A stretch of DNA of 64,000 nucleotides from Variovorax sp. EL159 (GTDB taxonomy: Bacteria; Pseudomonadota; Gammaproteobacteria; Burkholderiales; Burkholderiaceae_C), in assembly GCF_900100965.1 (NCBI RefSeq), contig NZ_FMUJ01000007.1, forward strand, positions 79,690 to 143,689, given 5' to 3'. This document shows positions 7,728 to 16,412 of the stretch, piece after piece (the stretch's first letter is position 1; each line of letters starts with the position of its first letter). The position numbers and the translations under genes are program-made. The notes below the pieces were generated by a model. The model saw nothing but the letters and a program-made list of their open reading frames with translations, had not been told where the DNA came from and made no database searches.

Positions 7728-8300
7728 ATGAAAAAACTCATGATTGCAGTCGGCGTTTCGGTCCTGCTCGGCGCTTGCGCGGGCGGCATGGGCATGAGCG
7801 GCAGTGGCGGCATGTCGTCGAACCCGATGGTCGGCGGCGCCGCGATGTACCCCACGAAGGACATCGTCGACAACGCCGTGAATTCGAAGGACCACACCAC
7901 GCTGGTCGCTGCCGTGAAGGCCGCGGGCCTGGTCGATACGCTCAAGAGCCCCGGCCCGTTCACCGTGTTCGCGCCCACCAACGAAGCCTTCGCCGCACTG
8001 CCGGCCGGCACGGTCGACACGCTGCTCAAGCCCGAGAACAAGCCGACGCTGACCAAGGTGCTGACGTACCACGTGGTGCCCGGCCGCATGGACGGCCCGG
8101 CGCTGATGAGCGCGATCAACGCAGGCGGCGGCAAGGCCGTGCTGAAGACCGCCAGCGGCGGCACGCTGACCGCGACGATGAGCGGCGGCAACGTGTGGGT
8201 GACCGATGCCAAGGGCGGCACCGCGATGGTGACGATTGCCAACGTGTACCAGTCGAACGGCGTGATCCACGTGATCAACAAGGTGCTGCTGCCGGGTTGA
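7728..8300 (+). CDS. Fasciclin (FAS1) domain lipoprotein
   Basis: The 190-residue secreted protein has a lipoprotein signal MKKLMIAVGVSVLLGACAGG with lipobox LGAC and acylated Cys17, so it should be membrane-anchored on the periplasmic or outer side. After a Gly/Ser/Met-rich linker, one FAS1 domain covers about residues 45-190. It has the family's 'GPFTVFAPTNEAF' strand, the 'TYHVVPG' H2 motif and the closing 'NGVIHVINKVLLP'. FAS1 domains mediate adhesion or matrix contact, and bacterial single-domain forms are widespread but poorly understood. The start follows CCAGGAG. It appears to be a single-gene unit, divergent from the unknown module. Confidence 0.92.
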   Translation: MKKLMIAVGVSVLLGACAGGMGMSGSGGMSSNPMVGGAAMYPTKDIVDNAVNSKDHTTLVAAVKAAGLVDTLKSPGPFTVFAPTNEAFAALPAGTVDTLLKPENKPTLTKVLTYHVVPGRMDGPALMSAINAGGGKAVLKTASGGTLTATMSGGNVWVTDAKGGTAMVTIANVYQSNGVIHVINKVLLPG

Positions 8301-8340
8301 TCCTTCTTCTTCGACGCGGCAACGGCGCGGCGGGCCTTCG

Positions 8341-9276
8341 TCAGGTGCGCTGCGCCGCTTCCGCTTCGTCGCGCAGCCACTGCGCGAAGTCCTGCGCGTC
8401 GCGGTTGCCCGCGGCGCGCTTCGACATCTCGATGAAGTAGCCGCGGTGCGACACGGCGCCCTCGCCGAGCGGCGCCACCAGCCGGCCATCGCGCACCAGT
8501 TCGCGCAGCAGCGGCAAGCGGCCGATCACCACGCCCTGCCCCGCCACCGCGGCCGCCACGGCGTCGGCGTACTGCGTGAAGCGCAGCGTGCTCTTCATGC
8601 GCAGGTCTTCGAGCCCCATCACCTTGAGCCACGGCTCCCACTCGGCGGTCGGGGCCTTGCTGTGGTCGGGGTACTCGACGGTCAGCAGCGTGACGCCCGC
8701 AAAGTCCGACAGCTCGCGCAGCGACGCGGCCAGCTGCGGCGAGCACAGCGGAATGATCGACTCCTCGAACAGCGCCGGGCCGACGCCCCTATCGATGGGA
8801 GAGAAGCGCACGGCCAGGTCGAGCCGGCTGACGTCGAGGTCGAGCGCATCGAGCGTGGCCGACACGCGCACATCGACCTGCGGGTGCGTGCCGGTGAAGC
8901 GCGCCAGCTTGGGAATGAGCCAAAGCGACGCAAAGCCCGGCGTGGTGGTGATCGCCACCTGCCGTGGCGCGGCGCTGGCGCGCACGCGGGCGGTGGCGTC
9001 GCGCAGCCGCTCCAGGCTGTCGGTGACGGCGCGCTGCAGCACGCCGCCGGCCTCGGTGAGCGCCAGCGCGCGATGGCGGCGCTCGAAGAGCAGCACGCCC
9101 AGGCTGGCTTCGAGCTGCTGGATCTGCCGGCTCACGGCCGACTGGGTGAGGTACAGCTCGCCGGCCGCCAGCGTGAAGCTGAGCCGGCGCGCGGCGGCTT
9201 CGAAACTGCGCAGCAACTCGAGCGGCGGGAGCTCGCCGCTCAAGGCGCCAGGGGCTTTCGCATTCTCTGCAAGCAT
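8341..9276 (-). CDS. LysR-family transcriptional regulator, GcvA-like
   Basis: The 311-residue protein has an N-terminal winged helix-turn-helix at about residues 18-77 (LLRSFEAAARRLSFTLAAGE, then LTQSAVSRQIQQLEASLG) and a C-terminal periplasmic-binding-like effector domain. The opening 'PPLELLRSFEAAARRLSFT' and 'LYLTQSAVSRQI' are typical of the GcvA-like branch. It faces a DUF2917 gene, and a T-N11-A dyad (9328-9344) lies between them, so it probably controls that gene and itself. The start at 9276 is chosen to place the HTH normally; ribosome-site support is weak, and a start at 9330 would run into the operator. The effector is unknown. Confidence 0.9.
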   Translation of the reverse strand: MLAENAKAPGALSGELPPLELLRSFEAAARRLSFTLAAGELYLTQSAVSRQIQQLEASLGVLLFERRHRALALTEAGGVLQRAVTDSLERLRDATARVRASAAPRQVAITTTPGFASLWLIPKLARFTGTHPQVDVRVSATLDALDLDVSRLDLAVRFSPIDRGVGPALFEESIIPLCSPQLAASLRELSDFAGVTLLTVEYPDHSKAPTAEWEPWLKVMGLEDLRMKSTLRFTQYADAVAAAVAGQGVVIGRLPLLRELVRDGRLVAPLGEGAVSHRGYFIEMSKRAAGNRDAQDFAQWLRDEAEAAQRT

Positions 9277-9327
9277 GCAACGAGTTCCGAATGACCGCGT
9301 GTAAGAGGGAGATCGGCTCACTATATT

Positions 9328-9344
9328 CATTCGTATCCCGAATG
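9328..9344. promoter_or_regulatory. LysR-type T-N11-A operator candidate
   Basis: CATTCG TATCC CGAATG is a perfect 6-bp inverted repeat with the TTC...GAA, T-N11-A layout of a LysR recognition site. It lies 15 bases before the DUF2917 start codon and 52 bases from the divergent LysR start. Confidence 0.6.
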
Positions 9345-9358
9345 CAATGGAGTTAGCC

Positions 9359-9703
9359 ATGAGCACCTACCCGTCTTCTTCGTCCGCCCCCTCCACACCC
9401 TCTTCGCGCTTCGACGTGAGCCTGCCGCATCGCGCGGTTTTCTCGGTGCCCGATGGCGCCGGCGTCGGCATCGAATGCCGCAGCGGCTCGGTCTGGGTCA
9501 CGCTGGATCGCGATACGCGCGACATCGTGCTCGCACCGGGCGAGCGCTTCGAGGGCACCGAGCACCGGCGCATGCTGGTGTCGGCGCTGCAGTCGTCGTG
9601 CATCACGGTGACCGATGCGCAACCGGCTGCAATGCCGCTGCCCACGCCGGCGCGCCAGCGGTCGCCTTGGCGACTTCTGTCCCACGGGTTGTCCCCGGCT
9701 TGA
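9359..9703 (+). CDS. DUF2917 domain protein
   Basis: The 114-residue protein has the DUF2917 pattern: a short beta-rich domain at about residues 25-85 with 'GSVWVTLDRDTRDIVLAPGE' and a following 'LVSALQSSCITV'. Such proteins are common beside LysR genes in Burkholderiales, and their function is unknown. No signal peptide is visible and the N-terminus is Ser/Pro-rich. The start at 9359 has GGAG eight bases upstream; an ATG 12 bases earlier is less well placed. It is probably controlled by the divergent LysR regulator through the dyad at 9328 and ended by the terminator at 9761. Confidence 0.85.
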   Translation: MSTYPSSSSAPSTPSSRFDVSLPHRAVFSVPDGAGVGIECRSGSVWVTLDRDTRDIVLAPGERFEGTEHRRMLVSALQSSCITVTDAQPAAMPLPTPARQRSPWRLLSHGLSPA

Positions 9704-9760
9704 CCTGATGGCCACCGGCATCGACCCTCGATGCCATGGACTTCCAGTGCACCGAATGCC

Positions 9761-9783
9761 GCCGCCGCGACGGGCGGCTTTTT
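9761..9783 (+). terminator. Intrinsic terminator after the DUF2917 gene
   Basis: GCCGCC at 9761-9766 pairs with GGCGGC at 9773-9778, followed by TTTTTG. It should end the DUF2917 transcript about 60 bases past the stop. Confidence 0.7.
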
Positions 9784-9868
9784 GTTTTGGGCGCACGATT
9801 CACGCTGTTTTCTTTTTTGAAAAGGACATGGACATGGCACAGGCACACACGGTGGCGGAGCAGCTCGG

Positions 9869-10672
9869 ATGACCGCACCCTCCTTCATTCTTTGCGAAGT
9901 GGCCGACGGCATCGCGACGCTCACGCTGAACCTGCCGGCCAAGCTCAACCCGATCGCGCACGGGTTGCAGGTCGAGCTGAAGGAAACGCTGGAGCGCATC
10001 CGCGACGACCGCTCGGTGCGCGCCGTGATCCTGACGGGCGCCGGCAAGGCCTTCTGCGTGGGCGCCGACCTGAGCGCGATGGCGCCCAATGAAGCGGGCA
10101 AGTCGCTCGGCGCGCAGACGGCGGAGTGGATGCAGTCGCTGAGCAACCCGCTGATCGAGACGCTGCGCACGCTGCCGATTCCGGTGGTCGCGGCCGTCAA
10201 TGGCCCGGCGGCCGGCGCGGGCGTGGGGCTCGCGCTCGCGGCCGACGTGACCATCGCGGCGCGCAGCGCCTACTTCTACCTGCCCTTCCTGCCCAAGCTG
10301 GGCATCGTGCCCGACCTGGGCTGCACCTGGGCCATTCCGCGCCGTGCCGGCAGGGCGCGCGCCATGGGCATGGCATTGCTCGACGAGCGCGTGGGCGCCG
10401 GGCGCGCCGTGCAGTGGGGGCTGATCTGGGCCTGCGTGGACGACGAGCAATTGCTCGAAGAAGCCCGCCGCATCGCGCAGCGCCTGGCCAGCCTGCCGGC
10501 GCACGCGGTGGTGGAGGCACGCGAAGCCTTCGAGGCCTCGGAGCACCACACGCTGAAGGAGCAACTGCACTACGAAAGCGAACGCCAGCGCGAACTCATC
10601 GACCGCCCGAGCTTCCGCGAAGGCGTGAGCGCCTTCCTGCAGAAGCGGCCACCGGTTTTCGAGGGGCGCTGA
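9869..10672 (+). CDS. Enoyl-CoA hydratase/isomerase family protein
   Basis: This 267-residue crotonase-fold enzyme acts on acyl-CoA substrates. The oxyanion-hole segments are 'GAGKAFCVGADLSAM' at about 57-71 and NGPAAGAG at 111-118. The segment 'FLPKLGIVPDLGCTWAIPR' at about 140-158 carries Asp149, where classical hydratases have Glu. This resembles PaaG-type isomerases and related degradative enzymes, so isomerase activity is as likely as hydration. Ribosome-site support is modest (GGAG 14 bases upstream). It stands alone, behind the DUF2917 terminator. The substrate is unassigned. Confidence 0.9.
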   Translation: MTAPSFILCEVADGIATLTLNLPAKLNPIAHGLQVELKETLERIRDDRSVRAVILTGAGKAFCVGADLSAMAPNEAGKSLGAQTAEWMQSLSNPLIETLRTLPIPVVAAVNGPAAGAGVGLALAADVTIAARSAYFYLPFLPKLGIVPDLGCTWAIPRRAGRARAMGMALLDERVGAGRAVQWGLIWACVDDEQLLEEARRIAQRLASLPAHAVVEAREAFEASEHHTLKEQLHYESERQRELIDRPSFREGVSAFLQKRPPVFEGR

Positions 10673-10706
10673 GCGCCACGCGGGGCCGCTCAGTCGGCGC
10701 GGCCCG

Positions 10707-11600
10707 TCAGTGCAGGCGCGCCTCGATCTCGTCGGCGCCGATCATCTCGGCCACCAGCACGGCATCGGGGCCGTCGAGAAAGTATTCCGTCTCGAGCGGC
10801 GCGCGCAGGCGCAGGAACTTGTCTTCGCCGACCTGCATGGTGTGGCCCGCGCCCATCTCGGCCCCGCTCTCGATCAGGTAGCGCAGGACATTGCCGAACA
10901 GGTCGAAGTACTTCCGGCCTTCGTGATGGCCTTCGGCCAGCGCCGCGAAATCGGGGTGGCCGAAGTGATGCGCGCCATAGGTGCGCATCCAGACGCCCTG
11001 CACGCCTTCGACCTCGTACTTGACGAAGCCGCAGTACAGGGCCGGCAGGTCGAGGTGCCGCAGCAGCTCGATGCTGTCGCCTTCGTTTTCGGCATCGAAC
11101 ACGCCCGCCGGCAGCGAGGTGCGGGCCGATTCGTTCAGCACCGCCAGCGCACCCAGGCGGGCCATGGCGCCGGCCACGGTCGCGAGGGCCACGTACTGCT
11201 CGAGCACCGAGGCCTCGTAGCCCGCGTAGTAGAGGATGACGTGGCTGCGGTGTGCGCGAACCCGGGCCTTGAGTTCCTGCGGGTAGTGCGCCGGCGCGAC
11301 GCAGGCCTCGACCGATTCGCCTGGCATCGGTGCGTCGAAGCCGACCATCCGGACCACGTGTTTCTTCCAGCCCGCCAGCGCCAGAAAAGTGCCGGGCTCT
11401 TCCGTGATCTCGCAGCGCGCATCGCCGGTGGAGCGGTGGTAGGCGCGCAATGCCTCAGCGAGCGCGGCGACATCGATGTTCAGCGCATCGGCGAACACGA
11501 CCGTCAGCGCGACGGTATCGCCGGCATCGGGGTTGGCCACCAGCGCACCGGCATCGGCCGGCTCGTCCTTGCGGCCGAAGAAGCGGGAAAAGATGCTCAC
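10707..11600 (-). CDS. DUF4261 domain protein
   Basis: The 297-residue protein is assigned to DUF4261 by its C-terminal half: 'ALYCGFVKYEVEGVQGVWMR' followed by TYGAHHFGHPDFA and FDLFGNVLRYL. A GTG start at 11600 with AGGAG seven bases upstream gives MSIFSRFFGRKDEP; the longer ATG frame upstream has no ribosome site. Proteins of this family have been linked to type VI secretion immunity or accessory roles in some genomes, but no secretion genes are present here and the role stays unknown. It is divergent from pfp. No signal peptide or membrane segment is seen. Confidence 0.78.
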   Translation of the reverse strand: MSIFSRFFGRKDEPADAGALVANPDAGDTVALTVVFADALNIDVAALAEALRAYHRSTGDARCEITEEPGTFLALAGWKKHVVRMVGFDAPMPGESVEACVAPAHYPQELKARVRAHRSHVILYYAGYEASVLEQYVALATVAGAMARLGALAVLNESARTSLPAGVFDAENEGDSIELLRHLDLPALYCGFVKYEVEGVQGVWMRTYGAHHFGHPDFAALAEGHHEGRKYFDLFGNVLRYLIESGAEMGAGHTMQVGEDKFLRLRAPLETEYFLDGPDAVLVAEMIGADEIEARLH

Positions 11601-11848
11601 GCGCGGACTCCTGAAAAGTTGTGTGCCTGCTGCCCAGGGAACGGCGCGGACCCGGTGGCGCGCCATGTACGCACGCCCTCGTGCGCGGCGTGCGGAAACG
11701 AACTGTAATCGCGCGAGATGTCGGTTGATCGGCCATTGGCCTGCGGCCGGCGATTGCGCCAGAATGGCCCTCCCGCGAAGCGTTGCCGCCATGCGCCCTG
11801 GACGCCCCCAGGGCGATGACCGTCGCGTCACAGCACGGAGATTGCCCC

Positions 11849-13111
11849 ATGAGCACCGCCATCCTCAATGCCTTCTACGCCCAGTCGGGCGGCGTCACCT
11901 CGGTCATCAACGCGTCGGCCTGCGGCGTGATCGAAACGGCGCGCCGGCACCCGGACCGCATCGGCAAGCTCTACGCCGGGCGCAACGGCATCATCGGCGC
12001 GCTGACCGAAGAGCTGATCGACACCGGCGCCGAACCGGCCGAGGCCATCGCGGCCCTGCGCAGCACGCCCTCGGGTGCGTTCGGCTCCTGCCGCTACAAG
12101 CTCAAGTCGCTCGAGAAGAACCGGCGCGAGTACGAGCGGCTGATCGAGGTGTTCAAGGCGCACGGCATCGGCTATTTCTTCTACAACGGCGGCGGCGATT
12201 CGGCCGACACCTGCTTCAAGGTGAGCCAGCTGTCGCAGTCGCTCGGCTATCCGCTGCAGGCGATCCACGTGCCCAAGACCATCGACAACGACCTGCCGCT
12301 GACCGACTGCTGCCCCGGCTTCGGCTCGGTCGCGAAGTACGTGGCGGTGTCGACGCTGGAGGCCTCGTTCGACGTGCGCTCGATGGCGGCGACATCGACC
12401 AAGGTGTTCGTGCTCGAAGTGATGGGACGGCACGCAGGCTGGATCGCCGCAGCGGGCGGGCTCGCCGCGGACCAGGGCATTCCGGTGGTGGTGCTGTTCC
12501 CCGAGATCGAGTTCGACAAGCCGCGCTTTCTTGCGCGCGTCGATGAACTGGTGAAGCAGCACGGCTACTGCTCGGTGGTGGTGTCCGAAGGCTGCCATCA
12601 CCCCGACGGCACCTTCCTGGCCGAGCAGGGCACGCGCGATGCCTTCGGCCATGCGCAGCTCGGCGGCGCCGCGCCGGTGGTGGCGCAGATGGTGAAGGAC
12701 GCGCTGGGCCACAAGTTCCACTGGGCCGTGGCCGACTACCTTCAGCGCGCGGCCCGGCACATCGCCTCGGCGACCGACGTGAAGCAGGCCTACGAGCTGG
12801 GCCAGCGCGCGGTGGAGCTGGCCCTTGAAGGCCGCAACGCGGTGATGCCGACCATCGAGCGCATCTCCGACGTGCCGTATGCCTACCGCCTGGGCAGCGC
12901 GCCGCTCGAATCGGTGGCGAACGTCGAGAAGCCGATGCCGCGCGATTTCATTTCGGACGACGGCTACGGCATCACCGAGAAGTGCAGGCGCTACCTGCTG
13001 CCGCTGATCGAGGGCGAGGACTATCCGGCCTACCGCGACGGCCTGCCGGTTTATGTGACGCTGCAGAACGTGGCGGTGGCGAAGAAGCTGCCGCCCTTCG
13101 AGATCGCGTGA
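11849..13111 (+). CDS. pfp: Pyrophosphate-dependent 6-phosphofructokinase
   Basis: The enzyme phosphorylates fructose 6-phosphate reversibly with pyrophosphate, in the cytosol, and serves both glycolysis and gluconeogenesis. The 420 residues fit the long PPi-dependent type better than the 320-residue ATP enzymes. Key motifs are GGGDSADT at 114-121 (phosphoryl-donor loop), PKTIDNDLP at 142-150 with the Lys143 typical of PPi users, and MGRHAGW at 192-198 for sugar-phosphate binding. The start follows CACGGAG. Its stop overlaps the start of the CWC gene by one base (TGATG). This enzyme is a plausible partner for the glycogen genes at the far end of the window. Confidence 0.93.
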   Translation: MSTAILNAFYAQSGGVTSVINASACGVIETARRHPDRIGKLYAGRNGIIGALTEELIDTGAEPAEAIAALRSTPSGAFGSCRYKLKSLEKNRREYERLIEVFKAHGIGYFFYNGGGDSADTCFKVSQLSQSLGYPLQAIHVPKTIDNDLPLTDCCPGFGSVAKYVAVSTLEASFDVRSMAATSTKVFVLEVMGRHAGWIAAAGGLAADQGIPVVVLFPEIEFDKPRFLARVDELVKQHGYCSVVVSEGCHHPDGTFLAEQGTRDAFGHAQLGGAAPVVAQMVKDALGHKFHWAVADYLQRAARHIASATDVKQAYELGQRAVELALEGRNAVMPTIERISDVPYAYRLGSAPLESVANVEKPMPRDFISDDGYGITEKCRRYLLPLIEGEDYPAYRDGLPVYVTLQNVAVAKKLPPFEIA

Positions 13112-13338
13112 TGGCAACAGCTACAGCGGTCATCGACCCCACGCGCTGCCCGCTGTGCGGCGAGTTGAATCGCTGCGCGATGGAGATCGAACGCGAGACC
13201 GGCCAGGCACAACCGCCCTGCTGGTGCATGCAGGCCGACTTCAGCCATGCGCCGTTGACGAACCTGCCGGAAGCGATGCGGGGCCTGTCGTGCATCTGCG
13301 CCCGCTGCGCCGCGGGTGACGCGCCCGCTCAGGACTGA
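13111..13338 (+). CDS. Cysteine-rich CWC family protein
   Basis: The 75-residue protein has three Cys clusters: CPLCGELNRC near the N-terminus, PPCWCMQADF in the middle and CICARC near the end. This is the layout of the cysteine-rich CWC family, probably a small zinc-binding protein of unknown role. The ATG is coupled to pfp through TGATG, so the two are likely co-translated. Its last ten bases overlap the 3' end of the convergent metallopeptidase gene. Confidence 0.85.
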   Translation: MATATAVIDPTRCPLCGELNRCAMEIERETGQAQPPCWCMQADFSHAPLTNLPEAMRGLSCICARCAAGDAPAQD

Positions 13339-14711
13339 CCGGGCGCTTGCGACTGGGTCTGTGACGGGGCCTGTGACTGGGCCTGCACTTGCGGCTCGGG
13401 TGCCGGCTGCAACTCGATGATGGGCTCGGGCGCAGGCGCCGCCACGTCGCTGGCCATCACCATCGTCGGCGCCGAGCCATGCCGCTGCCCGGTGATCACG
13501 CCGTGGATGAACTGCAGCTTGCCCACCGCCGCGCGTGGCAGCACGAAGGGGTAGTAGTCGGGCTGGCCCATGCTGCGCGACAGCTCGTTCAGCACGTTGG
13601 TGAGCAGCACCCAGCCGTTGATGAAGTCGAGAAACTTCGCGGCATCGGGATGCGCGGGCTGCCAGAGGTCATCGACGGTGAAGAGGTCGCTCGCCAGTTC
13701 GACGTTGGTGGCGTCGACGCCGAAGCTCATCGCGGTGTCCGCCGTGTCGGCCATGTGCAGGTAGTGGGCCCAGGTCTCGGCCCAGTCTTCCCACGGGTGG
13801 GTGCTGGCGTAGCTGCTCACGAAGCGGTCGGCCCAGTCGGGCGGCGGGCCCTGTTCGTAGTGGGTCTGCAGTGCGACCGCGTAGTCGGCGCGGTCGTCGC
13901 CGAAGAGCGCGCGGAAGTCGTCGATCCACGGCGTGGGCAATACCAGCAGGTCCCAGTAGTAGTGGCCGATCTCGTGGCGAAAGTGGCCGAGCAGCGTGCG
14001 GTAGGGCTCGCGCATCTCGGCGCGGATGCGTTCGCGCACGGCGTCTTCGGCCTCTTCCGCGTTGAGGGTGATCACGCCGTGCTCGTGGCCCGTCATCACG
14101 TGCGGGCCGCCCGGCACGTTGCTGAGGAAGTCGAAGGCCAGGCCGTGCACCGCGTCGGCATGGCGGCTCACCACCGGCAGGCCGAGCGCGAGCAGTTGCG
14201 AGATCAAGCGGCGCTTGGCGGTTTCGAGCTTGCGCCAGAGTTCGCCGTTGGCCTCCACCGAGAGATCGGGAATGGTGCGCGTGACGCTGCACGCCAGGCA
14301 GTAGCCGGGCGCCAGGCCGTGCGTGTCGGCGGGAAGCGTCTCGCCCTCGCGCGGCACCGACACCATCCAGTTGCAGGCGGCGGGCGTCATGAGGTTGGCG
14401 CAGCGCCGGTAGGTGGGGCCGTGCGGGTCGCCGAAGACGGTGAAGGTGTCGGGCAATGCACCGCCCCCCACGGCCGGTGCGAGCGGCATGACGCCCAGGC
14501 GGTCGATGACGTAGCCGAGCGGCGTGTGGCAGGCCAGGCATTCGCTGTTGCGCAGGAACACGGGGCGCCCGCACTGGCAGCGGTAGGCTCGGCTGAGGGT
14601 CGGCGCGGCAAGCTCGGCCGCGAGCGTGGGCACGGCCCCGGGCTCGACCGGGGCGAAGGCCGCGACATCGTCGGGCTGGCCGTTGGCTTGTTCGTTCAGT
14701 GGAGAGTCCAT
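13329..14711 (-). CDS. Putative zinc-binding metallopeptidase
   Basis: The 460-residue protein has an N-terminal zinc ribbon, CQCGRPVFLRNSECLACHTP (Cys45, Cys47, Cys58, Cys61), and a central zincin motif HEIGHYYW with HEIGH at 256-260. This two-part layout matches the putative zinc-binding metallopeptidase family, whose substrate is unknown. The C-terminal 20 residues are a low-complexity Gln/Ser/Ala repeat. The start at 14711 was chosen because it precedes an ordinary acidic N-terminus; there is no strong ribosome site, and an ATG 42 bases upstream is an alternative. No signal peptide is evident. It converges on the CWC gene with a 10-base overlap and diverges from the DHA2 exporter. Confidence 0.83.
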   Translation of the reverse strand: MDSPLNEQANGQPDDVAAFAPVEPGAVPTLAAELAAPTLSRAYRCQCGRPVFLRNSECLACHTPLGYVIDRLGVMPLAPAVGGGALPDTFTVFGDPHGPTYRRCANLMTPAACNWMVSVPREGETLPADTHGLAPGYCLACSVTRTIPDLSVEANGELWRKLETAKRRLISQLLALGLPVVSRHADAVHGLAFDFLSNVPGGPHVMTGHEHGVITLNAEEAEDAVRERIRAEMREPYRTLLGHFRHEIGHYYWDLLVLPTPWIDDFRALFGDDRADYAVALQTHYEQGPPPDWADRFVSSYASTHPWEDWAETWAHYLHMADTADTAMSFGVDATNVELASDLFTVDDLWQPAHPDAAKFLDFINGWVLLTNVLNELSRSMGQPDYYPFVLPRAAVGKLQFIHGVITGQRHGSAPTMVMASDVAAPAPEPIIELQPAPEPQVQAQSQAPSQTQSQAPGQS

Positions 14712-14836
14712 GTCGTTGTGCGGCGCTTGACGCGAAGGGGACAGCCGCTGCATTGTGCGACCGCCCGGCGCGCCCTTGGCCGCGCAAACACCGATATGCT
14801 TGTAGGACGACGGACCCCGAGACATTCCGCCGCCCC

Positions 14837-16339
14837 ATGACCTCCCCACAGACATCCGAAGCCGCGACCACGCCGGCCCCGCCTTCCATCGGCACGATGC
14901 GCCAGCGCTATGGCGAACACTACCGCTGGTACCTGCTGCTGTCGGTGATGGTGGGGACGATGGCATCGATCATGTCCTCGACCATCGTCAACGTGGCGAT
15001 CCCCGGCATGAGCCATCACTTCTCGCTCGGACAGGAGCGCGCGCAGTGGGTGAGCTCGGGCTTCATGGTGGCGATGACGGTGTCGATGCTCACCACGCCG
15101 TGGCTGCTGTCGCGCTACGGCTACCGGCGCACCTACGTGGGCACGATGCTGTTGCTGCTGCTCGGCGGCATCGTGGGCGGACTGGCCAACAACTTCTCGC
15201 TGGTGCTGTTCGCGCGCGTGGCCGAAGGGCTGGCGGCGGGCGTGGTGCAGCCCATTCCGGCCATCATCATCCTGCGCGCCTTCGAGCCGCACGAGCAGGG
15301 GCGCGCAAGCGGCATCTTCGGCATGGGCGTGGTGCTGGCGCCGGCCATCGGGCCGAGCATCGGCGGCGTGCTGGTCGACCTGTTCGGCTGGCGCTCGATC
15401 TTCTTCATGGTGGTGCCGTTCTGCCTGGCGTCGCTGTGGCTGGCCTACAAGTTCGTGCCGACCACCGCGCCCGGTGGCGTGGCGGCCGTGCGCGGCGGCG
15501 GGCTCGACGGGCGCGGGCTGGCGCTGGGCACGGTCGGCACGCTGTGCCTGCTGAACGGGCTGGTCGAACTGCGCGGCGATTCGCCGCTGCAGGCAGCGCT
15601 GCTGCTGGCCGGTGCGCTGGCGGCTTTCGCGGCCTTCGTGTGGTGGCAGCGGCGGCTCGCGGCCTCGGGCGGCACGCCGCTGATGAACCTTGCGCTGTTC
15701 CAGTACCGGCAGTTCGCGATGGGCAGCGTGGTGGCGTTCATCTACGGCACGGCGCTGTTCGGCTCGACCTACCTGCTGCCGGTGTACATGCAGGTGGGGC
15801 TGCATCTGTCGGCCTCGCACGTGGGCACGATCCTGCTGCCGGCGGGCATCGTGCTGGCGGTGACCATCGCGGGCGTGGGCCGGCTGGCCGACCGGCACCC
15901 GACCTGGGTGCTGGTGAGCATCGGCCTTGCGCTGCTGGCCACCTCGTTCGCGCTGATGATGCTGCTGCGGCTCGACAGCGCGCTGTGGCTGCTGGTGGCC
16001 TTCGCGATCATCGGGCGCATCGGGCTAGGCTTCATCCTGCCTTCGCTCAACCTCGGATCGATGCGGCCGCTGGCCAAGCCGCTGATTCCGCAGGGCGCGA
16101 GCGCCATCAACTTCGTGCGCATGCTGGGCGGCGCGGCCGGCGTGAGCCTGTGCGCCATCGTGCTGGAGTGGCGCCTTGCGGCGCACGGCGATTCGCTTGC
16201 CAACCCGATGAGCAGCCCGGCGCGGCTCGCGGCCTTCGACGAGGTGTTCGCGATGCTCGCGGGGCTGTGCGCGCTGGCCGTTTGCGCCGCATGGCAGCTG
16301 CGCGAAGGTGCCAGGAGGACGGCACGCAACACGGGGTAA
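14837..16339 (+). CDS. DHA2-family MFS drug transporter
   Basis: The protein has 500 residues and about 14 hydrophobic segments. The first helix has 'MASIMSSTIVNVAIPGM', the DHA2 form of the D1 motif (usually LDxTIVNVALP) in which Ser replaces the usual Asp. Motif C-like 'GMGVVLAPAIGPSIGGVLVD' lies in helix 5. This is the EmrB/QacA-type proton antiporter group, normally exporting hydrophobic drugs or acids. No periplasmic adaptor (EmrA) or outer membrane factor is adjacent. The start at 14837 gives a 30-residue cytosolic lead; ribosome-site support is weak. It is followed by a GC hairpin at 16345. Confidence 0.88.
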   Translation: MTSPQTSEAATTPAPPSIGTMRQRYGEHYRWYLLLSVMVGTMASIMSSTIVNVAIPGMSHHFSLGQERAQWVSSGFMVAMTVSMLTTPWLLSRYGYRRTYVGTMLLLLLGGIVGGLANNFSLVLFARVAEGLAAGVVQPIPAIIILRAFEPHEQGRASGIFGMGVVLAPAIGPSIGGVLVDLFGWRSIFFMVVPFCLASLWLAYKFVPTTAPGGVAAVRGGGLDGRGLALGTVGTLCLLNGLVELRGDSPLQAALLLAGALAAFAAFVWWQRRLAASGGTPLMNLALFQYRQFAMGSVVAFIYGTALFGSTYLLPVYMQVGLHLSASHVGTILLPAGIVLAVTIAGVGRLADRHPTWVLVSIGLALLATSFALMMLLRLDSALWLLVAFAIIGRIGLGFILPSLNLGSMRPLAKPLIPQGASAINFVRMLGGAAGVSLCAIVLEWRLAAHGDSLANPMSSPARLAAFDEVFAMLAGLCALAVCAAWQLREGARRTARNTG

Positions 16340-16344
16340 ACCCC

Positions 16345-16360
16345 GGCGCTGGGGAGCGCC
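16345..16360 (+). terminator. Short GC hairpin after the DHA2 gene
   Basis: GGCGCT GGGG AGCGCC, five bases past the stop codon, forms a perfect 6-bp stem and is followed by GCTTTCGC. The T-run is weak, so termination strength is uncertain. Confidence 0.5.
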
Positions 16361-16412
16361 GCTTTCGCATTCAATTGTTATCAGTTGTATCTAAATCGCG
16401 AAACGGTTCCCC

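Noticed and set aside
9736..10092. A plus-strand frame starting MDFQCTECRRRDGR, suggestive of a small zinc-finger protein
   Set aside because: It contains the terminator at 9761 and then runs out of frame through the enoyl-CoA hydratase gene.
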